A stretch of 64,000 nt of DNA, taken from NCBI GenBank assembly GCA_004335835.1, contig RWJK01001250.1:38248-102247 (forward strand). The letters are read 5' to 3'. The position numbers and the translations under genes are program-made. Below the pieces are notes generated by a model. That model was given only the letters and a program-made list of their open reading frames with translations, was not told the origin of the DNA and did no database searches. Shown one piece after another: positions 42,683 through 55,745 of the stretch. Origin of the DNA: Scenedesmus sp. ARA3 (lineage: Eukaryota > Chlorophyta > Chlorophyceae > Sphaeropleales > Scenedesmaceae). Within the stretch, counting starts at the first letter, position 1; every line of letters begins with the position of its first letter.

Positions 42683-43825
42683 TCACGCTGGAATCTCAAC
42701 AGTCAACGCGCTGCGGCATGCTGCATGCTGCTTGGATGGCCAGTTGCGCTGCCGCCTGCACATCTTCTGCCGCACCAAGTGCTCACAAATTCCTTCCAAA
42801 ACAGCAACCCCGCCTGCCTCTGCAACAGCAACCTGCACATCTTGCGGCCCATCTTCAATCAGCGCCTCAACCGCTGCTGCTGCCGCCGCCAGCACGGCGT
42901 ACGGCCGGCCCGCCGCCGGCGCCTTTCCTGCAAGCGGCCCGCCGCCGTTTCCTGCAAGCACGTGCAGCAGGCCTGCGATGCCGCCGGCGGCTGCGATGTC
43001 TGCGTGGCGGTTGCCGTCGCGTGCCAGGCTCGCCAGGAGCTCCGCAGCACGCTTTGAGAGGGCATCATGGAACAGCAGCAGCCGCACAAGTGCCGGCACT
43101 GCAGATGTTCCGATGTAATGGTGGGCCCAGAGGTTGCAGTAGCGGTGGCTGCCGCCGCGGCTCTCAGTGACCGCCAGCAGCAGCGACGCTGCTGCAATAG
43201 CTACCTCCATGCTGCTGCTGCTGCTGCTGCTGGTGGTGTTGCAGGGTGTTGCTGTGCTGGAGCTGGAGTCTGCTGCTGTGACCAGCAGCAGCAGGTGGTT
43301 GAGGCCTCCTGCAGCACAGATGGCTGAGCGCACTGGCGTTTCTGACTCCAGGACTTCTGCATATTCCTCCTGCACTGCTGCTGCCAGGTTGCCGAGTGCC
43401 TGCAGCAGCTCGCTGCTGCTGCTGCTGCTGGCGCTGCCCAGCACAGCCACTTCCTCTGCGACTGCAGCAGCTGCTGCTGCATATTCTCCTGTGTCTGTGT
43501 CGTGGATGTCCAGGGCGATGTATGCCTGCTGCTTCTGCTGCTGCTGCTGCTTGCGCTTATCCTGGTCAGCAGCAGGCTGCTTCTGCTTTGAGCATTTGTC
43601 GTTGCTGGTGTCTGCACTGCAGTCAGAATCTGCTTGAGCTGCTGCAGGGATTGGCTGCTGCAGCATTTCAAGAGCCTGACGCAGCAGGCTTTGGAATTCT
43701 TCTTGCTGCTGCCATCCGCAGGGCAGCTGCTGGCAGCCTGCCAGCACCATGGACAGCTGCCCATGCAGGAAGGAAAACGCTGGGCTGTCTGCCAGCTGCT
43801 GTTGGTCCATGTTGATGAACTGCAA
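42683..43825 (-). CDS. Armadillo-like repeat protein (hypothetical)
   Basis: One long open exon of about 380 codons ends at 42683. An acceptor (TCTCTTGCAG) directly precedes TTCATCAACATGG at 43825, so either an upstream exon exists or the first ATG at 43810 (MDQQQLADSP) is the start. The C-terminal half has ARM-like helical repeats: SAICAAGGLNHLLLLVT, TSAVPALVRLLLFHDALSKR, AAELLASLARDGNRHADIAA, GGIAGLLHVLAGNGG and VAVAEAGGVAVLEGIC, with the typical Gly-Gly-Ile/Leu turn. The N-terminal half has poly-Gln, poly-Ser and charged runs. ARM repeats form protein-binding solenoids; no specific function can be given. The 3' end could continue in another exon. Confidence 0.65.
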   Translation of the reverse strand: MQFINMDQQQLADSPAFSFLHGQLSMVLAGCQQLPCGWQQQEEFQSLLRQALEMLQQPIPAAAQADSDCSADTSNDKCSKQKQPAADQDKRKQQQQQKQQAYIALDIHDTDTGEYAAAAAAVAEEVAVLGSASSSSSSELLQALGNLAAAVQEEYAEVLESETPVRSAICAAGGLNHLLLLVTAADSSSSTATPCNTTSSSSSSSMEVAIAAASLLLAVTESRGGSHRYCNLWAHHYIGTSAVPALVRLLLFHDALSKRAAELLASLARDGNRHADIAAAGGIAGLLHVLAGNGGGPLAGKAPAAGRPYAVLAAAAAAVEALIEDGPQDVQVAVAEAGGVAVLEGICEHLVRQKMCRRQRNWPSKQHAACRSALTVEIPA

Positions 43826-45289
43826 GAGAACAGCAGATGAAGGCGCTTGAGTCAGCTATGCGGCATCAGCTGGTGACGGCCAAGCCACAACCGCAGCATC
43901 CTGCTGCTGCGGGGGTGAACTCAGTGCGTGCCTGCCCGCATGCATCCTCAAACAGCTTAAAGCAAGCCTATTCTCACCAAAAAAATGAATCCCTTGTGTT
44001 TACAGGTCGATGCAGGAGCGTCACAGCGGTCCGAGGAGATCGGAAGGCTGCCGGTTTCCGGGTTGGTTGGAATCTTTGACCCCCTCCGCAGAAGGCTATT
44101 CACTGCAGCACTATGCCAAAAGCATCACATTTTCTGAACAAAGAGCAAGGCAATTTTTCAACGGCAGGGGGTGGCCGAAGTTCAGGAATTTGATGCTCAT
44201 AACCCGCTGGCACCAGGAACATGACACTCTTTTCTATACAATACGCAACAATGCAGGGCTCAAACATAAGTTTCTATTTAAGAGGTTAAAAGCATTTGCA
44301 AGGAACTCAAGGCCCCACAAAGTCTCATGAAGAATGTCCTCTGTGTTTGCTTAAATGATGACCTTTTTGCAGTCACTTTGCGCACCGCCTCGTCGCTGTA
44401 TCCATCAGAATGGTTTGCCAAGCTACATTAGTGAACATAAGATCGACCGTATCGACATCTGTTCGACGCACAAGTGTACCTGGCCCTGATTGACTGGCTG
44501 AATGCTGGTCCACGTCAAGACATGTTTGACCGGCACCCTTGACACTGCTGACCACGCGCATTGCGATCCCAGTATTGTACAAACGATTATTTGGGCCGGT
44601 GCTGATCAAATACACGCTTTTTTCGGGCACCTTGTCTCCAGAACCCTTGGGCCGTCGGCTTACTACGCTGAGGACGTCGTTCAATTCGCAATCAATGGCT
44701 TTGGCTTTAACGAAGACTTTCAGCAAGTGCAACAGTCGAAAGAGTACCCTGTGGCGTGCTGGCTGATCACCGGTAGATCAGGTCAGCTTGGTTCTCTTAG
44801 ACAGCAATTATTATTACGAATTGCATGTTTCAGTTGAACTACTTCTAAGTGTTTCGACGCCGGTGCAGATGCACTTTAAGCAGCAGCCCAGAGGCAGTAA
44901 CACGCCACAGCCCACCACTGCGTCCGTGCTGCTGCATTGCAATCAGCACGCAAAATCTATGTTGCACTGTTCGTGAAAAGTTAGACTGCATGGGGCTTGC
45001 GAGCACGGAGAAGCTTCAGCAGTATGCAGCAGCGGGATCAGCAGCAGCAGCAGCAGCAGCACCCGAGACAGAGGGAGCAGGAGCACCACTATCACCAGCA
45101 GCAGCAGCAACGCAGCAAGTCCAGTGCAGGACGTGACACCAACCATCATGCCTCACTCGCACCGCTACATCCCTGGCTGCCCCCACAACTAGGTTTGACT
45201 CCTCTCTGCACTGCAGGACTGTCGGATTCGGCTGATAGCAGCAGCGGGCGCACGCAGTAGCAGCAGCAGCAGCGGCTGCAGCAGCAAGC
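43826..45289. other. Stretch of 1.5 kb without a supported gene
   Basis: It lies between the divergent armadillo-like gene (-) and the large UAP-like gene (+). The part 44000-44850 has very little CAG/CTG and different composition from the rest of the window. Its frames (e.g. + 44502-44837) resemble no family I know. It may hold both promoters and 5' exons. 45000-45250 turns CAG-rich again. Confidence 0.4.
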
Positions 45290-45844
45290 ATGGCGGCGCT
45301 GCTGCCATGGGATGCGCTGTTCCTGGCTGGCTTTGCAGTCAGCGGCTACAGGACAGTTGGGCGCTGGCTCAAGTACACCGACGACACAGCAAAGGCGCAG
45401 TCAGGTGCGCAGCAGCAGCTTGTGCATTAGGATGTTGTGCAGCTGCTTCCATAGTGCGTTAGAAGGTCGCAGCAACGTGCTGGGTTGAAAAGATATCAGG
45501 GCGGCTAGGCACTATGAAGTGATATCAAGCAGCATTGCAGCGGGGTGCCATGGGCTGCTGCCATAGGTGCTGCAGGCGGCAGGGCACCCAGCAACAGACA
45601 GCACAAAGTCACAGATGGCTTTTTTGTGGTGTTCAAGTAATGTGCGTTCTGGCTGCTGGATCAGCGTACTGAGCACAGCAGTAGGCGGCAAGCAGCAGAT
45701 GGTTGTCCTGCAGCCAATGATGGCGCAAAGTCACTCCGTTGCAGCTCACGCTGCCTGTCGCGGCTGCTTGCAAGGATACGAACAATTGCGTCAGCACCAA
45801 GCACAATGTCTGCAACCACCACTACTAGCACATTTGCCGTCCAC

Positions 45845-45875
<31 letters not shown>

Positions 45876-45990
45876 CTGCTGCTGTAGATGGCGCCTACAT
45901 GGAGGATTTCAAGGAGTTCCTGGCTGAGGCAGCAGCAGCTGCAAACTATTCACCAGCACTGACACTGACATACCTTGTATCTCTGCTGCC

Positions 45991-46047
<57 letters not shown>

Positions 46048-46145
46048 GCAGATGGCGCCTACACGGAGGGTTTCAAGGAGTTCCTGGCTGAGGCAGCAGC
46101 AGCTGCAAACTACCCACCAACACTGACACTGACATACCTTGTATC

Positions 46146-46183
<38 letters not shown>

Positions 46184-46853
46184 AGATGGCGCCTACATGG
46201 AGGGCTTCAAAGAGTTCCTGGCTGAGGCAGCAGCAGCAGGCGAGAGGGCCAAGCCAAGCCCTGGTGCTGGCGCTGACGCAAGCGGGCAGGGCCACCTGTG
46301 GCGGGACTGGAACGGGCTGAAGACAAAGCAGCGCATCGCCCTGCTGGGAGAGATGCAGAAGGTGCGGATTAGAGATGCAAAAGGTATTTCAACAGCATGT
46401 AGGCAGCGCGCTGCACTGCTGCAAGAGGTGGTGCAGCAGATGCATGGCGTTGTGGTTTAGCGGCGGCGGTTTGGGGTTGAGGCGGTCAGGTCTGGTGCTG
46501 GGCCGGTGGGCAAAGCCGCTTGTGGCGTGACTGGAATGGCCTGAAGACGAAGCAGCGCATCACCCTGCTGGGAGAGATGCAGAAGGTGCGTGGCAATGCG
46601 TAATCTTGGCCGGTCAAGCGGCGGGTTTAGCTGTGAGTGTGAGTTGGGTTGTGGCTTGAAGCGTGTCACAGCAACGCGGCAACTGCTGGGAAAGTTGTAG
46701 AAGGCGCGGGGAACTGGGCCGAGGCGTTTGGCTTGGTGACTTCATGCAACAACACTAAACGAAACCTGTGGATGTTGCGCTGCTGCAGGTGCCGGAGTGG
46801 ACGGGCCAGGACGAGATGCTCTGCCTGGTGACCTATCAATTCTGCTGCTTCCG

Positions 46854-46889
<36 letters not shown>

Positions 46890-49800
46890 GCTGCTGCAGG
46901 TGCTTGAGTGGACGGGCCAGGACGAGGCGTTCCGCCTGGTGAAGAAGCACCGGGGGCAGCCCTGGTCTGCGCTGCCGCATGCAGCCAAGAAGGCGCTGCT
47001 TGCCGCGGCAGACAAGATGGACTGGAGCTTCCTGGCAGAGATGGAGGAGGTATGCATGGTATTTTTGAGCTACTTTTTAATTTTGTGTTATTTGTGCATG
47101 TTACTACGTGCAGCAGCCCAAAAGGTGCTGCTGGCTTCGGCAGACAAGATGGACTGGAGCTTCCTGGCCAAGATGGAGGGGGTGCACAGAGCTGGCTGTT
47201 TTGTTGTTTCTTTGTGTTCAGTTTGTCAAAACATTAGGCTGTTGTAAACAGGTGTGGTTGAGTTTGTTGTCACTTTTGCAGTCCGCATGCTGTGTGCTCT
47301 AGGTCTTAACCGACCTGAAGTCACTGGTCGACAAAGTGGATAAGGCCATGGTTTCCTGAGGTTTTCGTGGGATTCATCTGCATACCATCTCTGTTTGTAG
47401 CACCTTGCGCCCCTGCATCCTTCTCTGCCCTTCAGATTACCCTTGCAATAGGGCTTGGATATGCTCATGCAGCGCACCTGTGGCAGGTCATGGAGCAAGT
47501 ACCTCGCGCCTCAAACTAGCAACGGTCAGTGATCGCAGATGTCTTTCTGATCTTTCTCTGTTCAACCGCCTTGAAATTTGCAGGAGGGTGCAGAGATTGC
47601 CCACGCGGCGCACCTGTGGCAGGTCAACGAGCCTGTCCCTGCGCTGTCAGCCGAGCCGGCACTGGCAGCTGCGCTGCTGGATGAGAGTGAGGGCCTGAAG
47701 GGTATGGTTGACTCCGCTGACCTGGCGGTCAACGCGCTGTTGACCGGTCAACAGGAGGCCGTCATCGCCGGGCTGGCCNNNNNNNNNNNNNNNNNNNNNN
47801 NNNNNNNNNNNNNNNNNNNNNNNNNNNNGCTGTTGACCGGTCAACAGGAGGCCGTCATCGCCGGGCTGGCCCCTGCGGAGAAGCTGCAGGTGGGCTGGCT
47901 GAATAAAATTTTCAACAGCATTGAGTGCTTGAACAGCTGCATAGCATACAGGGTATGCACGCCTGCGGGTGTGCGCTGCAAAACTGTGTGTCTGTGTGTG
48001 GGAAGTGGGTCATGGTTTGTGATGCCTGCTGGATGAGAGAGAGGGCCTGAAGGGCATGGTTGACTCAGCTGACCTAGCGGTCAACGCGCTGTTGACCGGT
48101 CAACAGGAGGCCGTCATTGCCGGCCTGGCCCCTGCGGAGAAGCTGCAGGTAGGCTGGCTGAATCATTGTTTCCTTCATCAGCATTGAGTATTTGAACAGC
48201 TGCATAGCATACAGGGTATGCACGCCTGGGGGTGTGCGCTGCAAAATTGTATGTCTGTGTTTGTAAAGTGGTTTATGATTTGTGTGGCCTGCTGAATGAG
48301 AGTGAGGGCCTGAAGGGCATGGTTGACTCCGCTGACCTGGCGGTCAACGCGCTGTTTGACCGGCGACCAGGAGGCCGTCATCGCCGGCCTGGTCCCTGCG
48401 GAAAAGCTGCAGGTGGGCTGGCTGCACATTGTTTTCTTCATTGGCATGCAGTGATTTGAAACAGCCTGCATAGCACACAGGGTATGCACGCCTGGGGATG
48501 TGCTCTGCAAAACTGTGTGTCTGTGTGGAGAGTGGGTTATGGTTTGTGTGGCTTGCTGGATGAGAGTGAGGGCCTGAAGGGCATGGTTGACTCAGCTGAC
48601 CTGGCGGTCAACGCGCTGTTGACCGGTCAACAGGAGGCCGTCATCGCCGGGCTGGCCCCTGCGGAGAAGTTGCAGGTGGGCTGTCACACCTTGCGCGGTG
48701 CAGTCGCCTGCTGTCTGCATGTCATCGTGCATGCTGCCCGCCCTGTGTGCTGCTGTGTGCATGTTGCAGCCAGGCCGGCGAGTCCAGGCGCGGGGTGGAC
48801 ATGCTCAGCCCAGCAGCGCGCCTTAGAAGTCTGCATGAGCTGCTGACAGTTTCTCGCACATGCTGCCTGTTTTGTGTGTGTTGGGTTGATGCAGGTTGGC
48901 GAGTCCCGGCGCAAGGTGGACTTGCTGAGGGAGGCAGCGCAGGGCGGCCTGGGGCTGGGCAGTGGCGGCAAGGCAGCACGTGGGCAGCAGGTGAGAACAG
49001 CACAGTGCAGTGTGATCATCCTTTTAGGTATATGTTGTGTCGCTGGATGTGTAACAGTCGGCGCATAGCAGGCAGGACTGGCAGCTGCAGGCAGGGGTCA
49101 CTGCGACAATCACACAGGATGGTGTGGCAGCTGATATGGTGGCTTCAACTTGAAATCCATGTGCAGCACACATGCCGTGGAAATGTTCTTGCCAGGCAGT
49201 GCACCAAACCTGCCTGTGCACCTCTGCAACTGCTGCTGTCCCATCTTTCCGAATGCCGACAGTCTGCCTTTCAATCTGCAACTGCTGTTGCTTTATTCCA
49301 TGTTTAACCCTGTAGCTGCTGGAGCTGCTGCATTGCACTCATTCCATGTGCAGCTCACATATCATGTATGAGTTATCTCAGGGTGGCAGAACAGTGCTCA
49401 CTATCCGTCTGTGCATCTCTGCATCTGCTGCTGCTCTGTCTCGTCTCACACTCCTGCAGCTGCTGGAGCTGCTGCGCGGCATCGCACTGGTTCCTGCAAG
49501 GCACTAGATTTGCTAGGAGCTGCTGGCACACCTCTTGCACTTAATTGTTGCAAGGCAGTGCTAACATTCTGCCCTTCCATCTTCATCCGCTCCCTTGTCA
49601 TCCCACGTTTGAATTTTGCAGCTGCTGGAGCTGCTGCGCGGCATCGCACTGGTTCCTGCAAGCAGCGCGGACCAGGAGGCCAAGGCCGCTGCTGTTGCAG
49701 CACTAGATGCAGCAGCAGACGAGGCAGTGGCACCCCTCAAGGAGCAGCACGCAACCGCAGCTGCTGCTGCAGCTGCTGCTGCACGCAGCCAGGCACTTGC

Positions 49801-52528
49801 TGCTACACTGGGAGGGCAGATCCGCTTCGCACCTGGCAAGCCACCCCTGTCTGCTGCTGCTGCAGCGGCGGTCGTTGCTGTAGCATGTGATGAGTCAGCA
49901 GCAGCTATGGCTGCGCTAAGCAGCGCAGCAGGCCTTGCAGGAGGGCTTGCTGCGAAGCGTGCTGCTGCAGAGCAGCTCATGGGGCTGGGCAGTATCACGG
50001 AGAGCACTGCTGCTGCGCTGGCTGCAGTGATGGGCGAGAATGAGGCTGCAGCAGAGGTGCTGGGCCAGCTGAGCGAGTCGGCTGAGAAGCTGCAGGTGCG
50101 CATGTGTGTTATGTGTGTATGTGTGTTTGTTTGTTGACCTGCGGCATGTGAGTGGTGCACCTGTACTGTTTGTGCAGCCCGGACTTGGTGCTGGTCAATG
50201 CTGTGTGATTTGGCACTTGCAGCTTGCAGCTGCTGTTGTTGGACAGCTGCAAGTGGGGCGTGCAGCAACCTGTGTGCTGCTGTGTGTGTGTCCTGCAAGG
50301 TCTCCTGAGGCATTCAGATGTATATCCGCAAATACACACCCACTGCTGTCAGCTGTTACTTAATGTTTCTGCTTCCTACGATGCAGCACATAACACACGT
50401 ATCTGGCTGACAATACTTCTGTGCCTGCGTTGATGTTGACCATCTCTTGACCAACAGGAGGCGTCCATCAAGTTTGCAGAGCTTAAGCTGAAGGCAGAGG
50501 CCGCAGCAGCAAAGCAGCAGCCAGCAGACGCAGCAGCAGACGCCGAAGCGGATGCAGCAGCAGCAGACGCTGACTCAGCAGCGGCATCTGCTGTCGAGGA
50601 GGCGTTGACCGCGGTCAAAGCAGCAGCAAAGCAGCTTCCCAGCTTGCAGGAAAGTCCTGCAGCAGCAGAGGAGGAGCAGGAGGGTGTGGAGGCGCCTGCT
50701 GCTGTTACAGTTGACTCAGTCAAAGAGGCTCTGCTGGCTGAGGTGGCAGAGAGGGTGGCAGTTGTGGAGGAGAGGACAAAGCAGCAGCAGGAGGCGGCTC
50801 TGCAGGTGTGGTGTGGCTGCAGGATGGCTGCTGCAACACCTGGTTGTTTGCTGTCATGCTGTCAGATTCTTTGCTGTGCTTGTACGTGTCTTAGCTTTCC
50901 CCTGTAGAGTATACCCAGGCTGTTGCAGGTGATGGTGTTCGAACATGCTGTCAAACTGCAGCTGCTGATATGTTTCCGCCACTTCAATTCTGTGCAGAAT
51001 GCCCGCTCTCGCGAGCGCATGAGTGCTCTGCTCACCAAGGCAAAGAAGCTGCAGCAGCCCGCCGCAGTAGCAGCAGCAGCAGCACCCGCAGAGGGCAGCA
51101 CTGATGACTCAGCAGAGCAGCAGCAGCAGCAGCAGCCTGAGGAGCCTGCCATGTCAGCAGCAGAGAGGCTTGCTGTTGCAGAGGAGTTCCTGAAGCAGCT
51201 GGGGGCGCGGCCGCTGGCTGCTGCGCTGGGCGATTTGAACAAGCTCATGGAGGCACAGGCTGGCCCTGACAGCACGCCGCAGGTGGGTGGTACATGAAAT
51301 AAACTAGCATACTGATATCTGGGTTTACACGTGTTGGCTGGCTGCTGCGCTGGGCGATTTGAACAAGCTCATGGAGGCATAGGCAGGGCCCAATAGGACG
51401 CCACAGGTGGGTTGTGAAATCTCACTTATTTGAGCAGTCCCGTATGCTTTTTATTTTGATCCCCTGGCTGCTGCCCTTGGGGCCACAACAACATCATACC
51501 ATGCACTGCAGGAGTGCAGCAGTGCTGCCCTCTTGTACACCTACACCCCACCTACAAACCGAGGTTCTGTGTGGGTCGTTGCTGTTTGTTGCCTTGCCTT
51601 GAGCAGGCTGCCGCAGCCAGCCTGGCCGTGCGCATCACCCTCGAGGAGGCCAGCACTGCTGCTCTCACATCCACCACAACATCATCCTGCTCTGTTCTCA
51701 ATTGCTGGTTAACTGGCTGCTTCAGCCAGCCTGGCGGCAGGCATCACCCTGGAGCTTAGCAACGCGTCCCTCAGCAAGCTGGGCCAGCTGCTGTCGGAGA
51801 TCCAGCTGGCGGCCACCTCACCCTGCGCAGGCCGCTGCCGCTGCCGCTGCCGCTGCCGCTGCCGCTGCTGCTGCTGCCGCTGCCGCTGCCACAAGCCGCT
51901 GCCGCTAGCCTTGTGTCAGGCCCTTGATAAGCCCAGCAACGTGCCCCACAAACATTGGCCAACATATCCCGCCGTTGTTCCTTCTGCCCTTTTTGTAGGC
52001 TGCTGCAGCCAGCCTGGCGGCGGGTATCACCCTGGAGGAGGCCAGCAGTGCAACTCTCAGCAAGCTGGGCCAGCTGCTGTCAGAGATCCAGCTGGCGGAT
52101 GCAGTAATCGGGCTGGAGATGGGACCCGGGGTTATGCCGGCACTCGACAAGCTGGCGACCTACATGGCGGCCAAGCAGGCAGAGGCAGCGTGAGTACTGT
52201 TTTTGCGTGCTTTGCTGTGAGTGTGCTGTGTTACTGGCCTGTGCAGGGTGCACTTGAAGTCCACATCAGCCTTTCATACGTTGGCAAATGAGCGTGGTCA
52301 CAGCAGTGGATATGGAATTGCGGCAATTCTACTCAACTGCAGAAGCTGTGCCTTTACCCCTCAAACAAGCTCTCAAATGCCTGAAGCGGTGTATGTGAAT
52401 GTGCAGCACATGCTGCCAGTGCTGATGCCCGTGCTTTATGTGCCACGTCACACTTGCTTATGGACAAAGCTTGGAGCATCTAGTGCCACTATCCGACTTT
52501 AGAGAAGCAGGCTGAAGTAGACTGAGGC

Positions 52529-52568
<40 letters not shown>

Positions 52569-55500
52569 GCTTGGCTCTCTGTTGCAGTGCTGCTGCCGAG
52601 GAGGGCTCTGATGACGTGGCCAGCACCCCCAAGGGCGCCATCGACAAGTGCATGGAGCAGGTGCGCTAAAGCCGGTAACGCAGCGCCGTTAACGCAGCGC
52701 TGTTAACGCGGCCAAGCTTCTTCGCTTGCAGCAGCCCAAACCGAACCTTTTTGATGTGCTGAATAGGGGAAGCTGTATGTTGATATGAAGTGTGCCATGG
52801 CGGCCTGGTAGTGCTGGGCCTGAGCAGTCCAAAAATCGCCTGTTTCCTAACATGCTGTTACTTTCTTGTCGTAACACAGGTGGAGTCACTGCGCCGTGAC
52901 GGCCTGGTGGTGCTGGGCCTGAGCAATCATGTCAAATATCTAAAACGCCGCATTATGTTTCTTGCCTGTTACTTTTTCTACTAACGCAGGTGGAGGCGCT
53001 GCGCCGTGACGGCCTGGTGGTGTTGGGCCTGAGCCATCCCAAACAACATAACTGAACCACTGCATGTTACTTTCTTGTTACTTTCTCGTCATAACGCAGG
53101 TGGAGGCGCTGCGCCGTGACGGCCTGTTGGTGCTGGGGCTGAGCATTCGCATCAAATATCTAGAACACCACATCATGCTCCTTTCCTGTTACTTCTTGTA
53201 ATAACGCAGGTGGAGGCGCTGCGCCGTGACGGCCTGGTGGTGCTGGGCCTGAGCAGTGCGCAGTACCGGCAGCTGGGCATGCTGCGGGAGGCCACAGCCA
53301 ACCTGAGCACATCACTGGACGCGCTGAGATACGACAGGTGCGGCTGCTATGCGAACACCTTGCCTGAACAGTGTGTTTGAGTTTTGAGCCGGATTCGGCA
53401 GTTTCGTTTCAGCAGCTGGCAGCTGGGCATGCTGCAGGAGGCCACCGCCAACCCGAGCACGTCACTGGACGCGCTGACATACGCCAGGTGCGGCTGCTAT
53501 GCGAACACCTTGCCTGAACAGTGTGTTTGAGTTTTGAGCTGGATTCGGCAGGTTCGTTTCAGCAGCTGGCAGCTGGGCATGCTGCAGGAGGCCACCGCCA
53601 ACCCGAGCACGTCACTGGACGCGCTGACATACGCCAGGTGCATCTGCTGTTGCATGGGTGTTTGAACGTTTGAAGGCGCCATGTCTCCTGCAGCAGGTTG
53701 CTGCTACTGCAAACATACGCAGTCATCCTCACGGACAGATGGTGTCCAAACCAACGGATGTATTGTCTGCCATTAGCGCAGGTGTGTCTCCCCGCTGAAG
53801 GACGTGTCTGCGCAGCTGGGCCATTGTTGCTGCTCTTCAAACCCAGCTGGCTGCCACACAAAATCATCAGGTGCATTTGATATTTGCTGTCATGTTGCTG
53901 CAGGTGTGTGTCTGCGCTGAAGGATGTGGCAGGGCAGCTGGGCCCCATTGGTGCGGCCATCCAGACCAAGCTGGCAGCCACTGAGGACGAGGCCCTGAGG
54001 CAGCTGATGAGCGAGCAGAAGGCCCTGGCTGTGGACCTATTCGGCAAGCTGCAGGTGTGTTTTGTGGTATGTCAGGGAGTGGGCTTGTTGGGCGGCTGTC
54101 TGAAGTGTGAAGCATGTGATGAGGCAGCTGATGAGCGAGCAGAAGGCCCTGGCTGTGGACCTGTTCGGCAAGCTGCAGGTGTGCATTGTCACATTTTTCG
54201 GTTGGTTGGTTAATTGGGTCGTTGGTTGGCTGGGCGTTTAGGGTTGTGCAGCCACTGAGGACGAGGCGCTGAGGCAGCTGATGAGCGAGCAGAAGGCCCT
54301 GGCTGTGGACCTGTGTGGCAAGCTGCAGGTGTGTTGTGGGTGTGCTGTTTTAAGGTTGTTTAGGCGACATGCACAGCGCTGTTTTGAGACATGGTGTAGC
54401 AGAAGGCGCTGGCTGTGGATCTGTTTGGCAAGCTGCTGGTGTGCGTTGTCAGGTTTTGGTTGGTTGGCTGTGTGGGGTATGAGTTCTGCTGCCACTGATC
54501 ACCAGGCACTGAGGCAGCTGATGAGCGAGCAGAAGGTCCTGGCTGTGGATCTGTTTGGCAAGCTGCAGGTGTGTGTTGGCAGGTTTTGGTTGGTTGGTTG
54601 ATTGGGTGGTTGGTTGGGTGTTTAGGGTTGCGCAACCATTGAGGACGAGGCGGTGAAGCAGCTCGTGAGCGAGCAGAAGGCCCTGGCTGTGGACCTGTTT
54701 GGCAAGCTGCAGGTGTGTTATATATGGGTGTGCTGTTTCAAGGTTGTTTAGACGGCATGCAAAACAGCATGACATAGCAGACGGCGCTGGCTGTGGACCT
54801 GTTTGGCAAGCTGCAGGTGAGTTTTGTGGTATATCAGGCGGTTGGCTTGTTGGCTGGCTGTTTGAAGTTTGATGCATGTGCTGCGGCAGCTGATGAGCGA
54901 GCACAAGGCCCTGTATGTTGACCTGTTTGGCAAGCTGCAGGTGTGTGCTGGCAGGGTTTGATTGGTTGGTTAATTGGGTGATTGGTTGGTTGTTTAGGGT
55001 TGCGCAGCCACTGAGCACCAGGCCCTGAGGCAGCTCATGAGCGAGCAGAAGGCCCTGGCCGCCGACCTGTTCGGCAAGCTGCAGGTGTGTATTCTGGGAT
55101 TTTGGTTGGTTGGTTAATTGGATGGTTGGTTGGGTGTTTAGGGTTGCGTGGCCATTGAGGGCGAGGACCTGAGGCAGCTCATGAGTGAGCAGAAGGCGCT
55201 GGCTGTGGACCTGTTCGGCAAGCTGCAGGTGTGGCGAACAGCCAATTAGGCGGTGGGCTGAGCTTTGTATACAGAGGCTGTTGTGTCAGGACTGCGGCAT
55301 ACGGTCCTTATGGTACTGCTGTACTTGTGAGTGAGTTGCTGCACACGTCGGGAGCCGATGCTCACATCATCTGGGCCGTGGATACTGAGCACTGCTGCTG
55401 CTGCTGCTGCTGCTGCTCCTGCTGCTGGTGCTGCTCCTGCTGCTGCTGCTGCTGCCAGGCGTTCCTGTCCTTTGAGGAGAGCATCAGGGGCCCACTCAAG

Positions 55501-55712
55501 AAGAGCCTGAGGGAGCTCAACAGCCTGGCCGGTGAGTTGTTATGACATGTTACATAACAGTGTGATGCTTGTCATTACTGTCATGCTATATATCATACTG
55601 TGATGATGCCCTGCTTTGCACGTTTCACTTGCATGGCTCACGTCGCAACGGGCATTCAGTGCAGCAATTACATCCACGCATTTGCTGCAGCATTTCTTGC
55701 TGATCCTGCATG

Positions 55713-55745
<33 letters not shown>

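Noticed and set aside
43826..44850. Retroelement remnant in the CAG-poor stretch
   Set aside because: The composition differs from its surroundings, but no reverse transcriptase, integrase or terminal-repeat signature could be seen.
54110..55230. A protein with ten tandem repeats of LRQLMSEQKALAVDLFGKLQ
   Set aside because: Copies are separated by non-coding spacers and lie in mixed frames. Several lack a usable acceptor, and the main exon chain keeps phase only when all are skipped.
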